A DNA stretch of 64,000 nucleotides, from positions 189,505,140 through 189,569,139 of the forward strand of contig NC_089493.1 of assembly GCF_036850765.1 (NCBI RefSeq), in the 5' to 3' direction. Origin of the DNA: Saccopteryx bilineata. Its lineage: Eukaryota; Chordata; Mammalia; Chiroptera; Emballonuridae. Below, piece by piece: positions 22,501-57,080 of the stretch. The translations under genes were made by a program, and so were the position numbers. The notes under the pieces were generated by a model that was not told where the DNA came from, did no database searches, and worked only from the letters and a program-made list of their open reading frames with translations. Numbering within the stretch: position 1 is the first letter of the stretch; each line of letters starts with the position of its first letter.

Positions 22501-23412
22501 TGCTCCCTGCCCTGTGGTCCCTTCTCCAGCGGAGCGCCCGCTCTGCCACTGATGTCCGTCCCCGCCAAGCCATCCCCGGCGGCCTGTGCGCCACGCCCGC
22601 TTTCCCTTGCTGTCCATCTCAGTCCCCAGCACCTCATGCTCACTGGTTAGATCCTCTTGTTTAATGAATGAGCCACCTGCTCCGGCCGTCCCTCTCAGCC
22701 TTGCCGTCGCCGGCGATTGCGGGAGCTCAGCTGAAGGCTGAATGAGCCGGGGGTGATGGATGGCTGCCGGCCTCCTGGCTCTGCCTGCCACCTGCCGCTG
22801 GCCGCGGTCTCAGGAGGCGCCCTCCTGCTGCACCAGATCCAGGCGGCTCATGGGGCGGCCTCCTCTACCCTCTGTCTGGGCCTCCCATCCCCAGGGGGGC
22901 CTTGTGTTTAGACTTGGGGTGTCCTCTCAGAGAAGGCTGAAAAAATACATTGACAATGGACTGCCATTGACACGGCCCTGTTTTGGACATCTCAATTTTT
23001 AACCAGGGAGGAATCGAAAACAAACACTGGGACTGGTCCAAAGACCCTTCTCGACTCAGGCCCCGGGTGGTGACTCCAGGTCTCTGGTCCTGCTAATGCC
23101 CCCTAAAGCACTGGTTTCTGAGGCCCCCTGGGGACATTTGGCAGTTTGGGGACAGTTTTGGTGGTCATGGCTGGAACGAGGGGTGCGGGAGCTGCAGCTG
23201 GCATCTGGGGTGGGGGCAGAGGCAGGGACGCCGCCACACACCCTCCGGGGCCCAGGGCAGCCCCCACTGCCAAGCAGAGTCCTGCCGTGGGAACCGTCCA
23301 GGGAGGTTGGCAGCGGCTGCTCAGTAGGGATGGCCTCTTTCCCAGGGAGAAGATGGCGTTTTTCACCCGGCCTCGGATGAACATCCCCACCCTCTCTGCA
23401 GACGACGTCTAA
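2565..23412 (+). CDS. WWC1: WWC1 (KIBRA), C-terminal part, 8 exons
   Basis: This is the 3' part of the gene for KIBRA, a cytoplasmic scaffold that works upstream of LATS kinases in the Hippo pathway and binds atypical PKC. Coding exons are 2565-2717, 4923-5014, 13856-13961, 15183-15347, 18247-18339, 19696-19929, 22259-22380 and 23346-23412. They sum to 1032 nt, giving 343 residues plus TAA, and all junctions are GT/AG with matching phase. In order they encode a segment of the C2-domain region ([11 protein letters not shown]), an acidic stretch, a Ser/Pro-rich linker, a basic segment (RRSVRMKR), a Leu/Glu/Lys coiled-coil stretch in the region known to bind atypical PKC, and the C-terminal PDZ ligand ADDV. 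The WW domains and N-terminal coiled coils lie upstream of the window. Compared with the human protein as I remember it, the acidic run is shorter and one Gln is absent at the last-but-one junction. Identification is very secure. Confidence 0.97.
2823..3100 (-). mobile_element. Group 1 SINE, tail truncated
   Basis: The head ends accactgagccaaccggccagggt at 3100. The body is recognisable back to ggctctgcccaccaggggg, and the ctgaagctgg tail part is missing. It starts about 105 bases after a WWC1 exon. Confidence 0.88.
3747..3813 (+). repeat. CCT/CTT-rich simple repeat
   Basis: Imperfect tcc and ttc triplets merge into (tcctca)n. Fragments of MIR on the minus strand follow at about 3820-3960 and 4300-4440, and an L2 fragment at about 4466-4740. 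Confidence 0.75.
4923..5014 (+). CDS. WWC1: WWC1 exon, linker after C2
   Basis: The acceptor is ctccacag and the donor is TG|gtgagt. The exon encodes [20 protein letters not shown] and onward, a short helical segment. It ends two bases into a Trp codon (phase 2) that is completed at 13856. Confidence 0.95.
5451..5798 (-). mobile_element. Group 3 tRNA SINE
   Basis: A poly(T) run is followed by gacagagagagggatagacag, catatgtgtcttgacc, and the head side ccactgcgccaccacctggtcaggc. It is close to full length. Confidence 0.88.
7120..7317 (+). mobile_element. Group 2 tRNA SINE with target duplication
   Basis: The head is gcctgacctgtagtggcgcag and the tail is CT-rich then aaaatgaataaataaa. The flanking 14-base duplication aaaagctccctggg is at 7106-7119 and 7318-7331. 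Confidence 0.92.
7587..7892. mobile_element. Old hAT-type DNA transposon relic
   Basis: It begins ccgggggtcagcacgttttc and ends with ttggcccttgggctgacccc, so degenerate terminal inverted repeats can still be seen. The pattern gggccagatagt is typical of old mammalian hAT relics. The exact family is not assigned. Confidence 0.55.
7996..9868 (+). repeat. 1.87-kb polypyrimidine tract in WWC1 intron
   Basis: The + strand here is almost entirely C and T, built from ccctctct, ccttctct and ccctccct words with only scattered purines (tcacc, ttgcc, cgcc, tacc, tattc). Pure C/T DNA contains no stop codons, so the long open frames here are artefacts. Long homopurine-homopyrimidine DNA can form triplex structures. 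Confidence 0.97.
8126..9595 (+). repeat. 735-bp tandem duplication inside the polypyrimidine tract
   Basis: Landmark words recur exactly 735 bases apart: ttgccttctctcc at 8126 and 8861, and tattctcctctc at 8791 and 9526. In two reading frames the translations of both copies are identical over about 245 codons. Further partial copies of shorter subunits follow up to 9868. Confidence 0.9.
10501..10538 (+). repeat. GT microsatellite
   Basis: Nineteen uninterrupted GT units. Confidence 0.97.
10852..11073 (-). mobile_element. Group 3 SINE, tail missing
   Basis: tagttgttcattgattgctt, catatgtgccttgacc and a head side ccactgtgccaccacctggtcag are present; there is no poly(T) tail. Confidence 0.8.
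11993..12299 (+). mobile_element. Group 3 SINE with target duplication
   Basis: The head is gcctgaccaggcggtggcgc, then catatgagaaagcaatcaat, and a tctgtctgtc tail. The 16-base duplication aaaagaaaatatagga flanks it at 11975-11990 and 12300-12315. Confidence 0.92.
12880..13255. repeat. Ancient interspersed repeat, family not assigned
   Basis: The words aatgtgaccgtgactgtatt, caatatgactggtatc, gccatctgcaagcc and gccacccagccggaggtatt form a common old mammalian repeat, inserted in the surrounding L1 remnant. I cannot name the family with confidence. Confidence 0.5.
13856..13961 (+). CDS. WWC1: WWC1 exon, acidic region
   Basis: The acceptor is gtcatag and the donor is AAG|gtaggg. The first base completes a Trp codon. 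The exon reads [20 protein letters not shown] and continues to CSALK. The human protein has a longer, nearly unbroken glutamate run here as I recall it, so this exon looks contracted by about ten residues without loss of frame. Confidence 0.93.
15183..15347 (+). CDS. WWC1: WWC1 exon, Ser/Pro-rich linker
   Basis: The exon has 55 codons, phase 0 at both ends, after ccctcag and before CGG|gtaagc. It contains [18 protein letters not shown] and [15 protein letters not shown], a proline- and serine-rich linker with several SP/TP sites, as in mammalian KIBRA. Confidence 0.96.
15608..15995 (-). mobile_element. Group 1 SINE, diverged
   Basis: A poly(T), then tctgaagtgagaagc, and a head side ccactgagccaactgtccagggc at 15995. 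It belongs to an older variant (ggcattgct, ggccatggagcc) and stands back to back with the next copy. Confidence 0.87.
16022..16396 (-). mobile_element. Group 1 SINE
   Basis: A poly(T), tctgaagctggaaatgg, and head side ccactgagccaactggctagggc at 16396. The same strand and the 26-base spacing from the previous copy make a tandem pair. Confidence 0.88.
16640..16830 (+). repeat. MIR fragment
   Basis: ccggctgcacaacttgtaaa, cctcatctttctgggtc and gcacatagtaggtgctc follow the order of the MIR element. Similar MIR traces are at about 14225-14370, 17880-18045, 34256-34345 and 42650-42795. Confidence 0.6.
17370..17540 (-). mobile_element. Degenerate group 2-like SINE
   Basis: tttattgacttttagagagagag and tgaaccagcgacttcagc to tcaccacaggttaggc match the group 2 SINE on the minus strand with many changes and an internal gap. 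Confidence 0.7.
17541..17752. mobile_element. Short hAT element
   Basis: The ends cagtggtcggcaaac and gtttgctgaccactg are inverted repeats with one mismatch. The 8-base flanks ggttaggc and gggtaggt match at 6 of 8. At 212 bases it is non-autonomous and has no transposase. Confidence 0.82.
18247..18339 (+). CDS. WWC1: WWC1 exon, basic/serine-rich segment
   Basis: The exon has 31 codons in phase 0 between ctggcag and CGG|gtaaga. It encodes [20 protein letters not shown] followed by [11 protein letters not shown]. The basic serine-rich stretch carries plausible phosphorylation sites conserved with human KIBRA. Confidence 0.96.
19371..19480 (-). mobile_element. SINE fragment, degenerate
   Basis: A short poly(T), attgattttatagaaagagg and gcactgaccagggatcgaacc are the remains of an old tRNA SINE on the minus strand. 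Confidence 0.55.
19696..19929 (+). CDS. WWC1: WWC1 exon, coiled coil and aPKC-binding region
   Basis: The exon has 78 codons in phase 0 between cccgcag and CGG|gtgagt. It opens [20 protein letters not shown] and continues with a heptad-like Leu/Glu/Lys stretch ([16 protein letters not shown]) to [10 protein letters not shown]. An open frame upstream of the acceptor is intronic and not coding. Confidence 0.97.
21545..21924 (+). mobile_element. Group 1 SINE, intact and young
   Basis: The tRNA-like head is complete: box A tggctcagcgg and box B ggttcgattcc are perfect matches to the pol III internal promoter. It ends cttcagaaaaatataataaa. A 13-base duplication aaatctactttcc flanks it at 21531-21543 and 21925-21937. 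It is the clearest reference copy in the window. Confidence 0.95.
22259..22380 (+). CDS. WWC1: WWC1 penultimate exon
   Basis: The acceptor is tgcctgcag, the exon starts ATGGACCGC ([11 protein letters not shown]) and ends AG|gtaagg two bases into an Arg codon. Only one AG is available, so the protein reads KR-MDR without an intervening Gln. Confidence 0.95.
23346..23412 (+). CDS. WWC1: WWC1 last coding exon
   Basis: The acceptor is tttcccag. The first base completes Arg, then [21 protein letters not shown] and TAA. The terminal ADDV is the PDZ-binding ligand of KIBRA. Confidence 0.97.
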
Positions 23413-24130
23413 TCGCCGGAAAAGTATTCCCTTTGTCCCACGGACCACGCTGTGAACGTAGACTGTGGCTAAAGTTATTTATGTGGTGTTATATGAAGGT
23501 ACCGAGTCACATGTCCTCTTAGCGCGCCTGTTGGTTTGAAGATGAACCGAAGTTGTTGTTTTTTTGTTTTTGTTTTTTTTTTAGTTTGGGTTCTATTATT
23601 ATTAAAAAAAAATACAAAAACAAACAAAAAAAACCCAGCATTAAAACGACAAGATTGTATAGTTTGTATATTTAGGATTGTATTTTTGAGAAAGAAAATT
23701 TAAATGAATTAAAGCAGCCTTCGGTTGGCTGCTCTTCTTAAAATAAAATCGTTTAGGTTTTTTTTGTTTTTTGTACAGCTCTGCCTTCTAGAGGCGTCAC
23801 TGTCATAAGTGAGTCGTGTTTTGCGGACGGGGATCCTAAAAGGACGTCCTGCAGACAACACAGCACAGCTGGCCTTTCCTACGTAGCCTATTTTGTACAA
23901 TATTTTAAAAATGCACAGGAACCGTCGGGGGGGAGGGAGTCTGGGGTACGTCTGTGAATCTTCATGAGCTGTGACGTGTTTTTTACGTGGCCGCCTGAGG
24001 GGGCGCGGGCCCCCAGGCCTGCCCACGCCGGTCTCAGATGCCCAGTGAAGCCACTGACGTGAGTGAGGGAGGGCTGTGGAGAACTTTTCTTGTTATCTCC
24101 ATCAATAAAGTGGCCTTTTTGAAAGAATGT
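23413..24130 (+). other. WWC1: WWC1 3' UTR with two poly(A) signals
   Basis: This noncoding stretch follows the TAA. A canonical AATAAA lies at 24104-24109 (atcaataaag), with a T-rich and then GT/CT-rich sequence after it, so cleavage is expected near 24120-24130. A second AATAAA at 23742-23747 could give a shorter 3' UTR. A purine/T-rich stretch with poly(A) runs lies near 23560-23635. Confidence 0.8.
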
Positions 24131-24423
24131 CCTCTCTCTTTTTCCCCCCCACCCCCGCAGCCCGCCCCTCACCTGCGTTTCCCGGGGGTCTGACTCTCCC
24201 CTTCCCTCCTCTCTAGTCCTTCCCCTGCTCACCCGACCTCCATCCAGCCGGGTGATGTTTTCGCTGGTTTGGTTCGTTTCTCTGTCCCCTGCTCCGCTCA
24301 TTTGCTCAGTGAATGAATGTGACTGCTCAGCTGCGGCTGCTGCAGATGACTGGAGGTCGGCCTGCAGCACACCGGGGGCAGGGTCCCTTCCTCCGACACG
24401 GACCCGTGCCACCTGCCCGGACT

Positions 24424-24763
24424 GGGCGGCACCGCCGGCCACGTCAGAACCACTTGGGCCAGCTTGTTAAAATACAGCACACTCCTAGACCCTCGCCTGA
24501 CCGGGGTGGGCGGCACCGCCGGCCACGTCAGAACCACTTGGGCCAGCTTGTTAAAACACAGCACACTTCTAGACCCTCGCCTGACCGGGGTGGGCGGCAC
24601 CGCCGGCCACGTCAGAACCACTTGGGCCAGCTTGTTAAAAATAGAGCACACTCCTAGACCCTCGCCTGACCGGGGTGGGCGGCACCGCCGGCCACGTCAG
24701 AACCACTTGGGCCAGCTTGTTAAAACACAGCACACTCCTAGACCCTCGCCTGACCGGGGTGGG
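24424..24763 (+). repeat. 84-bp tandem repeat, 4 copies
   Basis: The unit runs from gggcggcaccgccggccacg to cgcctgaccggggt, with starts of the shared word cggcaccg at 24427, 24511, 24595 and 24680 (84, 84, 85 bases). The copies differ at only a few sites. The unit plus the flank gggcccagagacctgctttt resembles a piece of the old hAT repeat MER5A. Confidence 0.93.
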
Positions 24764-26531
24764 CCCAGAGACCTGCTTTTATCCTTGTGCTCACTGTCAG
24801 CCTTTGCACAACGCAGTGTGACGGACCAGCCGGTGTACTGTGTGTGAAGACCAGACAGAGGTGGACACGTCCTAGTAGGAAGTCCCGCAGGGGACACTGA
24901 CCGGCGTGGCCCTCTGTACTACCATTGGGGGGGTGCTGGACGAGGGGAGCCCCTTTCACTCGGCTGCAGAGGCTGCCCCCCCCCCATGCCTTCCTTCCTC
25001 TGCTCTCTCTCCTTATGTAGAGGGAAGCCACGGTGCATAGAATCTGTTCTTCCCCACATGGCTTCCAGGGTTCTCAGGAGCCGGGCCTCCCTCCGACTAC
25101 CCGTCTAATGTCTCACCACCAGCCCGGGCTTCCTCCTTTCCCAGGCGTCCCGGCTCTGAACACCCCAGGGTCTGACACACCCTCCTTCATGAAATTTCAG
25201 CAAACACATGAAGGGTTGGCTTTGCAGTTTCTTCAAATGAGTATCAACACCCCCTATCAATCGCAGTATGTCGAAGAGCACAGGGGCTGTGTCCCGCGCT
25301 GGTCCCGTGGTCCTCATACCCGCACAGCTCAGAGCCTTGAGGCAGCCGCTGGTTCTGCTGACAGCCTGGCAGCAGCGATGGCACGGACGACCCAGGCTGG
25401 ACAGTCAGGAGACCCATCCCACTGGCCACTGTGAGTAGACCGAGGATAGGCGTGGGATCCTAGCTGGGCTGCTCAGAGCCCGTCCCCTGCATCAGCCACC
25501 CAAAGGTTCTCTTCCCAAAGCTACCAGTCGCCATAGTTCCAGCGTCTGGGACCAACCCCGCAGAGAGACGCAGATGGAAGAAGCGGGGAAAGAAGGGACG
25601 TGCTTGGGGTCTGAACTGACTGACCTTAGAGGTCCACCGCATCTTCGCTTGATTCGTAGTCTGCCTGCTGAACCGAGCCGGGGGTGCTCAATAAACACTT
25701 GAGGGCCCTGCAGTGGGATTCAGTCACTCACACCTTTAATCTGTGTTCAGCATCCCAAGCAAGGGTCAGCCCCTCACACCGTGCGGCGGCAGCTTCCGTG
25801 AAGCAGAGTTCCAGACGCCCTCCTTGTGTATGACAGAGGCGACATGCAACAAATCCTCCTGCCCGAGAAGTGTGTGGCCCTGTGGCTTCAGCTGATGGGG
25901 CATTTGTGGGGAGAACCAGACCACCTCTTCAGACGGCAGGCGGCCCCTTGTCTGCCGTGGCACTGAATTCTCTATAAGCAGCCACTGACCAGCCACCAAT
26001 GCATCCTGTTGTTCGCAGAATAAATAAACTTCCAGACAGAATCGTGCACATGTTTTCTTAAGAATCTTTAGGGAACAAGAGTGCAGACATGTGAAATGCC
26101 CTGCTCAAGGTCACTCGGATAATAAATGGCCAGAACTAGGCTGGAATCCGCCCCTCGGACTCCAAAGTGCCCGTTGTCTTTCAGCGCTGGTGTCTGTTTC
26201 ACAGGCTTGTGGTCGCTAATGGAAGGGACTTGCAACATTTGGTTTTCAAGAATGAAGTTGTGAAATCCTGTGGTTTCTCTGTATGGGGGCATGGAGAAAG
26301 GGGGTGGACGGGGAGGCGAGCCTGAGAAAAGCACTCAGTAAACCTCACTGGGTCTGACTGTCCCGTTCGTAAAAATCAAGGGTTACCTTTTGACTACAAA
26401 TCGTTCGCAATTGCTGGTGGCACTCCAGAGGTCAACAGCATCCTTGCTCTATTTGTAGTGTGCCTGGTGCACCCTGAGTCAAGAGTGCTTGCTGGCAATC
26501 TTGGGGCTTCCTGCCTTTACGAAGACTAAGT

Positions 26532-26659
26532 GCCTGACCTATCTATGGTGGCGCAGTGGATAAAGCGTCGACCTGGAAGGCTGAGGTCGCCAATTCAGAG
26601 CCCTGGGCTTGCCTGGTCAAGGCACATATGGGAGTTGATGATTCCTGCTCCTCCCTCCT

Positions 26660-26691
<32 letters not shown>

Positions 26692-26725
26692 CTCTCTAAA
26701 ATGAATAAAGTCTGAAAAAAAGAAA
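26532..26725 (+). mobile_element. Group 2 SINE
   Basis: The head gcctgacctatctatggtgg carries a small insertion; then gcacatatgggagttgatga and a (ct)n tail ending aaaatgaataaa. Confidence 0.88.
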
Positions 26726-26742
26726 ACTAACAAGTAAGATTT

Positions 26743-26872
26743 GAGCCCTGGCCGAATTGATCAGAGCATCATCCCAAAGTGCAGAGGTTACTCGTTCAAT
26801 CTCTGGTCAGGGCAATGACAGGAGTTCCTGTCCCCTACCCCTTCCTCTCTAGCTAAAATCAATAAATAAGAA
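26743..26872 (+). mobile_element. Old tRNA-type SINE
   Basis: gagccctggccgaattgatc, ttactcgttcaatctctggt and a terminal aatcaataaataag give the layout of a short, old tRNA SINE lying directly after the previous element. Confidence 0.65.
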
Positions 26873-27924
26873 TTGGGGGGGGGCAGCTAACTGCTTATCA
26901 GACTCCAGCCACACTGACCTTTCTTTCCTTCAGCCCCCCACAGAGCCTCCGTGCATCTGGCTCCTGCCTGGTAGGTGGTCTTCCTCCATGCCTTCATCCC
27001 ATCCGCACACGGCCCTCTCTGTAGCACTATTCAGGCCTCCACTCACACCACCCCTGCTCGGAGAGCCCTCTCCGCCCTGATTCCGGGCCACCTCCAACGC
27101 GCCCTCCCACAAGTCGTTGGCATTAGAGCACTGTTTCCTGTCTGTCCCCTCTAAAAGGTGACGTCCTAAAGAAGGGACCTCGTTGGCCTTGTTTTCCGTT
27201 GGATCTTGCACAAAACGGGTCCTTAGTAAATATTCGTGAGATGAAGGAATGAGATCAAATGTCTGCCCCCGAGGTGAAACTGGTTCCTTCCACTTGGTCG
27301 TTCCCGATCAGGAGGAAGGTTCTGGGTGAAACAAGAGTAGTGAAAGCCTCACTTTTACCCATCTCTCCACCACTGCCAAAGCCCAGTACCCTTCCTGTTT
27401 TCGAATAAACCTAATTCCGGCCTCAGATAATTCACTTTTGCTACCTCTGCATAGAACCCTCCTAGTCATTAATAGGTTTTTAAGGAATGCCCAGTGACAA
27501 GCTCCACTCTAGCTGAAGGGTCTTTCAAGCTGGGCTAGAAGACCTCGGGGTATAGGAATGCATTTTAAGGGGTCTGAGGGCTTGGATGCATTAGGAGAAT
27601 CCATTTCCAAATGTTGAATTTTTGTCTAGTCTTTCCTAAAATTAATTTGCCTGCAAACTCAGTTACCCAATTCTCTCTTCACATGTCCTCTTTCACAAGG
27701 AAAGGCATAACACCGCTCCCATGGCCCCGAGTTTATACTAATGGGAGCTAAAAAAGGTACTCCATGAATGCATTTCTTCTTATGGTGAAATCCTTGAGCA
27801 CCAAGCAAAGGGAGCGTAGTAAAAAGATGACCCTTACTTCTTGCTTTGCCTTGAAGGTGGAGATCTATCTGTCCATTGATTTGTCCATCTACCAACTCTT
27901 CCAGCTTTCTCAGATTTCAGAAAT

Positions 27925-28345
27925 GAGCCCTAGCTAGCTAGGTTGGTTGGAGCGTTGTCCCAGTGCACTAGGGTTGCAGGTATGTATGGTCCTGGTTGGG
28001 GCGCATGCAGGACTCAACCAATAGGTGCACACAGAGGTGGATTTAACGGCGGGTGCACCGATGTGCGCCCTGGGACGCAACTTAACACTTTTTTTCTAAT
28101 GACACCAAGTTTGGTTTCATATGTGCAGCTTTAATATTAATAGTACATGATATTTTTTATTTATTTAAAGATATAGTTAACATGTATTTTTATTTTCCCT
28201 CTTTTTTTTAAGGGGCCCAATATTTTCTTCTGCACCCGGGGTCTCAACTGTCCTTAATTCACCTCTGGGTGCATGGTTGGAACAGCTAGTCAATGTTTCT
28301 TTCTTTTTCGCTGGAATCAATAAATTAAAACGTTAAAAATAATTT
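27925..28345 (+). mobile_element. Old tRNA-type SINE split by a hAT element
   Basis: The head gagccctagctagctaggtt begins it and the tail tggaatcaataaattaaaa ends it. The hAT element at 28032-28267 sits in its middle. Confidence 0.6.
28032..28267. mobile_element. Short hAT element
   Basis: The ends cagaggtggattta and taattcacctctg are inverted repeats with small differences. The 8-base flanks ggtgcaca and ggtgcatg match at 6 of 8. It is 236 bases long with no coding capacity. Confidence 0.78.
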
Positions 28346-28879
28346 AGAAATGAAAAGGTGTCACAGGGACATATAAACAGTTTTATTTAAAAGATAATAA
28401 AGCCAAACTTTTAGATTAAAAAATTAAGTAAATAGGATTCAGATTACTTTTGACATTATATGGTGGGCACAGAAACTGAGTGAGCTAAATTTGCAGTTTT
28501 GGTGGAAATACATGAAAGCACTTATACAAGAAGCAACACACCAGAAAACAGTCCAACGTGTGGCAAGAGTTTTCAGATGTCAGCTTTTAAAAATCTACAC
28601 TGTAGTATGAATTTTATAAATACTTTTATGGGGCACAGAAGCAAAAAAATTTAGAGGTCACTGCTTTCAGGTTCTGGGGTTATAGGGAAAAGCAAACAAA
28701 ACAGTTAAGGCCCCTGTCCTCAGAACTTACACCCGGGTTAGCTGTTTAAAATTTTAACACAGATGTCGCCCACTCTATCAGGTGGAGCGCTTCCCTGTCC
28801 CAAATCACTCCACCACATTATCTTCCTAGCAATTAAAACAGATTGATGATTTACTTTTTTGTGTAGCGTAGTTCTTCAC

Positions 28880-29005
28880 TTTAGAATGTAACCTCCATGT
28901 GAGCAGGGCCCTGATCTGACTTGTTTTCAGCTTGTGTTGCAGCGCCTGGAATAGTGTCCGGCGTATTAAAGTGCACAGTGAATTCTTGCTGATTAAATAG
29001 TTCTG
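28880..29005 (+). repeat. L2 3'-end fragment
   Basis: agaatgtaacctccatgtga, gcgcctggaatagtgtccgg and cttgctgattaaatag follow the L2 3' end in order. It lies about 100 bases before the RARS1 CpG-rich region. Confidence 0.65.
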
Positions 29006-29099
29006 TGCCCATTTCACAGAGGGGTAAACTGAACCCTTTGAGAGAGGTTGTAGGTGCAGATCCAAGTCAGTCCAAGCACAGAGCAGCTTTGGTCCGGTT

Positions 29100-29339
29100 C
29101 CTCTGCCCTTTCCCGAAGCAGACCCTCAGAGCGGCAGCGCGCATGCGGGCCGACTGACCGACCACCGCCCTACCCACCTGCGGCTCCTTCCTGCAGTGCG
29201 TCCTGGATCCCGCCAGGGGGCAACAGAGGCGGCAGCCCCCAGTCGACCTCGAGACCGCGGGAGGAGAGGGTTTCCGCTTCCGGGCAGGGCTGGCCGTTTC
29301 CGCTTCTGGTCACTTGTTGCGTGAGACACTAGCAGGAGG
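29100..29339 (+). promoter_or_regulatory. RARS1: RARS1 CpG-rich TATA-less promoter
   Basis: The sequence turns CpG-rich from about 29100 and stays so past exon 1 to about 29800. There is no TATA box. A near-palindromic gcgcatgcgg at 29139-29148 resembles an NRF-1 site, and cgcttccggg at 29275-29284 resembles an ETS site; both are common in housekeeping promoters. The transcription start is not defined by the sequence. Confidence 0.65.
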
Positions 29340-54883
<25,544 letters not shown>

Positions 54884-54968
54884 TCCTTCTGAGGTTTGAA
54901 CACTGTGTTTTTACCAAAGTGGCCATTAGCACCTTTTGCTTTTTTACAATCATGTGGATATAAAAACA

Positions 54969-54974
54969 AGTAAA
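54969..54974 (+). promoter_or_regulatory. RARS1: Candidate RARS1 poly(A) signal (AGTAAA)
   Basis: No AATAAA lies soon after the TAG. The variant hexamer AGTAAA occurs 86 bases downstream (aacaagtaaagg), followed by T/GT-rich sequence. This would give a very short 3' UTR. It is a guess based on motif and distance only. Confidence 0.35.
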
Positions 54975-56645
54975 GGAGATTTGTCAACTACCTACAGAAT
55001 ATGTGGTTCTTTATCTGTGACAGCTAGGCTTCTGAAAAGAAAAAAGAATACTTTCACAATATGTGTATTTCTGCTGAGCGTTAACGTGACTCAGTGGAGG
55101 CTGTGGGGTCACGGTTCGTGCACCACAGGAGAGGAGTGTTTATCGGCGTGGGCAGGGGTGTATTCAGTCATTTTAATTAGATAAGAAATCCCATTGATTG
55201 GATGCTACCGTAGGCCCCATGACCTTTTCACACCTTTATTGTCCCATTTATTCCTTACTCCATTGTCCTAATGTAGACACTTACCCCTATTTAACAAGTG
55301 ACAGAGCTGAGGTTCCGCAGAAGTGAAGAATTTGCCCTGATTGCTTAGGAACAAGACTGAGATTCATCTCCCTGTATATCTGACTCCCAAAGTTAAGCTC
55401 TTTCTATTTAGCACAAGGTGGTTCTGGCAGCAGAGCAGGTCTGGGCTCAGGGGAAGTGGCAAGCCCACACATTTCCTGAAGTTCCAGATTAACTCAACAT
55501 CTCATTAGTCGTATGCCAATCCTAGTTGCAAGGGAAGCTGGGAAAACTGGAATATCTACGTAAAGAAGAATAAGATTGCCAATGACTTGCTTAGAGCAAT
55601 CAAGATGCATTCCGTGAGCTTGGTCTATTAATTCACTCCATGATGAGTTCTGCTAGCAAGACAGGTAGACATTTCTTTATGACACTGAGGGGGTCAGCGG
55701 AAGGGGGTGCTAGTAGTGATGGTTGGGGTGGTAGTTACTGTAAACTGCCAACACAACGCTGAAATGGGAATCACATGGAGAAGCTAACAAGATACTTGAA
55801 GAAACAGTGCTTAACAAACATGAATGGTATTGCTCCGTGCTGTTTCCAAGGGCCTCCAAGCTCAAAGGAACCTTAGAGATGATCTTTCATGAGCTGTAAC
55901 AGTGGGGACCAGTTACAAACAAACAGGTATGTAAAAGTTTGACGTGTCCATATCAGATCACAGCACCTCCGAGAAATGGGGGAGGCTATGCAGTGTCTTC
56001 TAGGCTCTGACTGCAGAGGCAGCCTGCTTGTCCTGTCCAGTCCGTGGTCAGAAGATCCAGGAAACGCTATGGGTAAGAAACGGCATTCAATGAGAAATAG
56101 AAGGAAATAACGAAACTCCATGGGAGTGTTAAACTCACCAAAGGTTATAGTTACATAGTTCATATACTGACAGATTGGTCTCAGCTTCCTGAGACAGTAA
56201 CTGCATCTGATTAGTTCATCTTTAAGATGTGTTACTAGAAAGTATGGAAATACAAATACCATCGGTAACATAGGTAATATCAGAACCTGATTGGTTGGTC
56301 TCTTTAATATGTTAGTCTTTGGGGGACACAAAAACTCAGAAAAGCAAGCTCGGGGGAAGGATCTGATTGGGGAGAGAGTGACTAGTAGCAGACAGACCTC
56401 AGTGGACAAGGGAGGGCTTGAAGCAGCTTGTGTCCAAGCATTGGGTTGAGAATCCTGGGATACGATAAAGACCGAGCTTGGCCAACAGCTCCCTGTGTGA
56501 CCTCTGACCCTCACTCTCCTGGAAAAGGGGTGGGACAGGGGAGGGGCAGACTAGAACATGTCTAATGTCCCTGCCTTACAACCCTGACATCCTATAATTC
56601 TGACATGCACTTTAGTAACTGGCCGGCTGCCAGATTCTAATTGTC

Positions 56646-57080
56646 CTTTTTTTTTTTTTTTTTTTTTTTTTGCATTTTTCTGAAGCTGGAAACAGGGAGA
56701 GACAGTCAGACAGACTCCCGCATGCGCCCAACCGGGATCCACCCGGCACGCCCACCAGGGGCGACGCTCTGTCCACCAGGGGGCGATGCTCTGCCCATCC
56801 TGGGCGTCGCCATGTTGCGACCCTCCTGGGTGTCGCCATGTTGCGACCAGAGCCACTCTAGCGCCTGGGGCAGAGGCCACAGAGCCATCCCCAGCGCCCG
56901 GGCCATCTTTGCTCCAATGGAGCCTTGGCTGCGGGAGGGGAAGAGAGAGACAGAGAGGAAGGCGCGGCGGAGGGGTGGAGAAGCAAATGGGCACTTCTCC
57001 TATGTGCCCTGGCTGGGAATCGAACCCGGGTCCTCCGCACGCTAGGCCGACGCTCTACCGCTGAGCCAACCGGCCAGGGC
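56646..57080 (-). mobile_element. Group 1 SINE with internal 26-bp duplication
   Basis: Poly(T), gcatttttctgaagctgg, and head side ccgctgagccaaccggccagggc. It shares the tandem tcctgggcgtcgcc unit and the variant ggaaggcgcggcggaggggt with 1560-1994. The duplication tctaattgtc is at 56636-56645 and 57082-57091. Confidence 0.92.

Larger units (their letters stand above)
24131..29099. other. WWC1-RARS1 intergenic region
   Basis: I see no gene here. It holds a four-copy 84-bp repeat, two SINEs near 26.5-26.9 kb, an old SINE split by a hAT element near 28 kb, MIR near 26070-26150 and L2 near 28880-29005. The open frames in the stretch have no exon structure or recognisable domain. Confidence 0.75.

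Noticed and set aside
55873..56514. 213-codon open frame on the minus strand
   Set aside because: It has no recognisable domain, no splice or promoter context and lies in repeat-rich intergenic DNA. I could not link it to any gene or retroviral protein.
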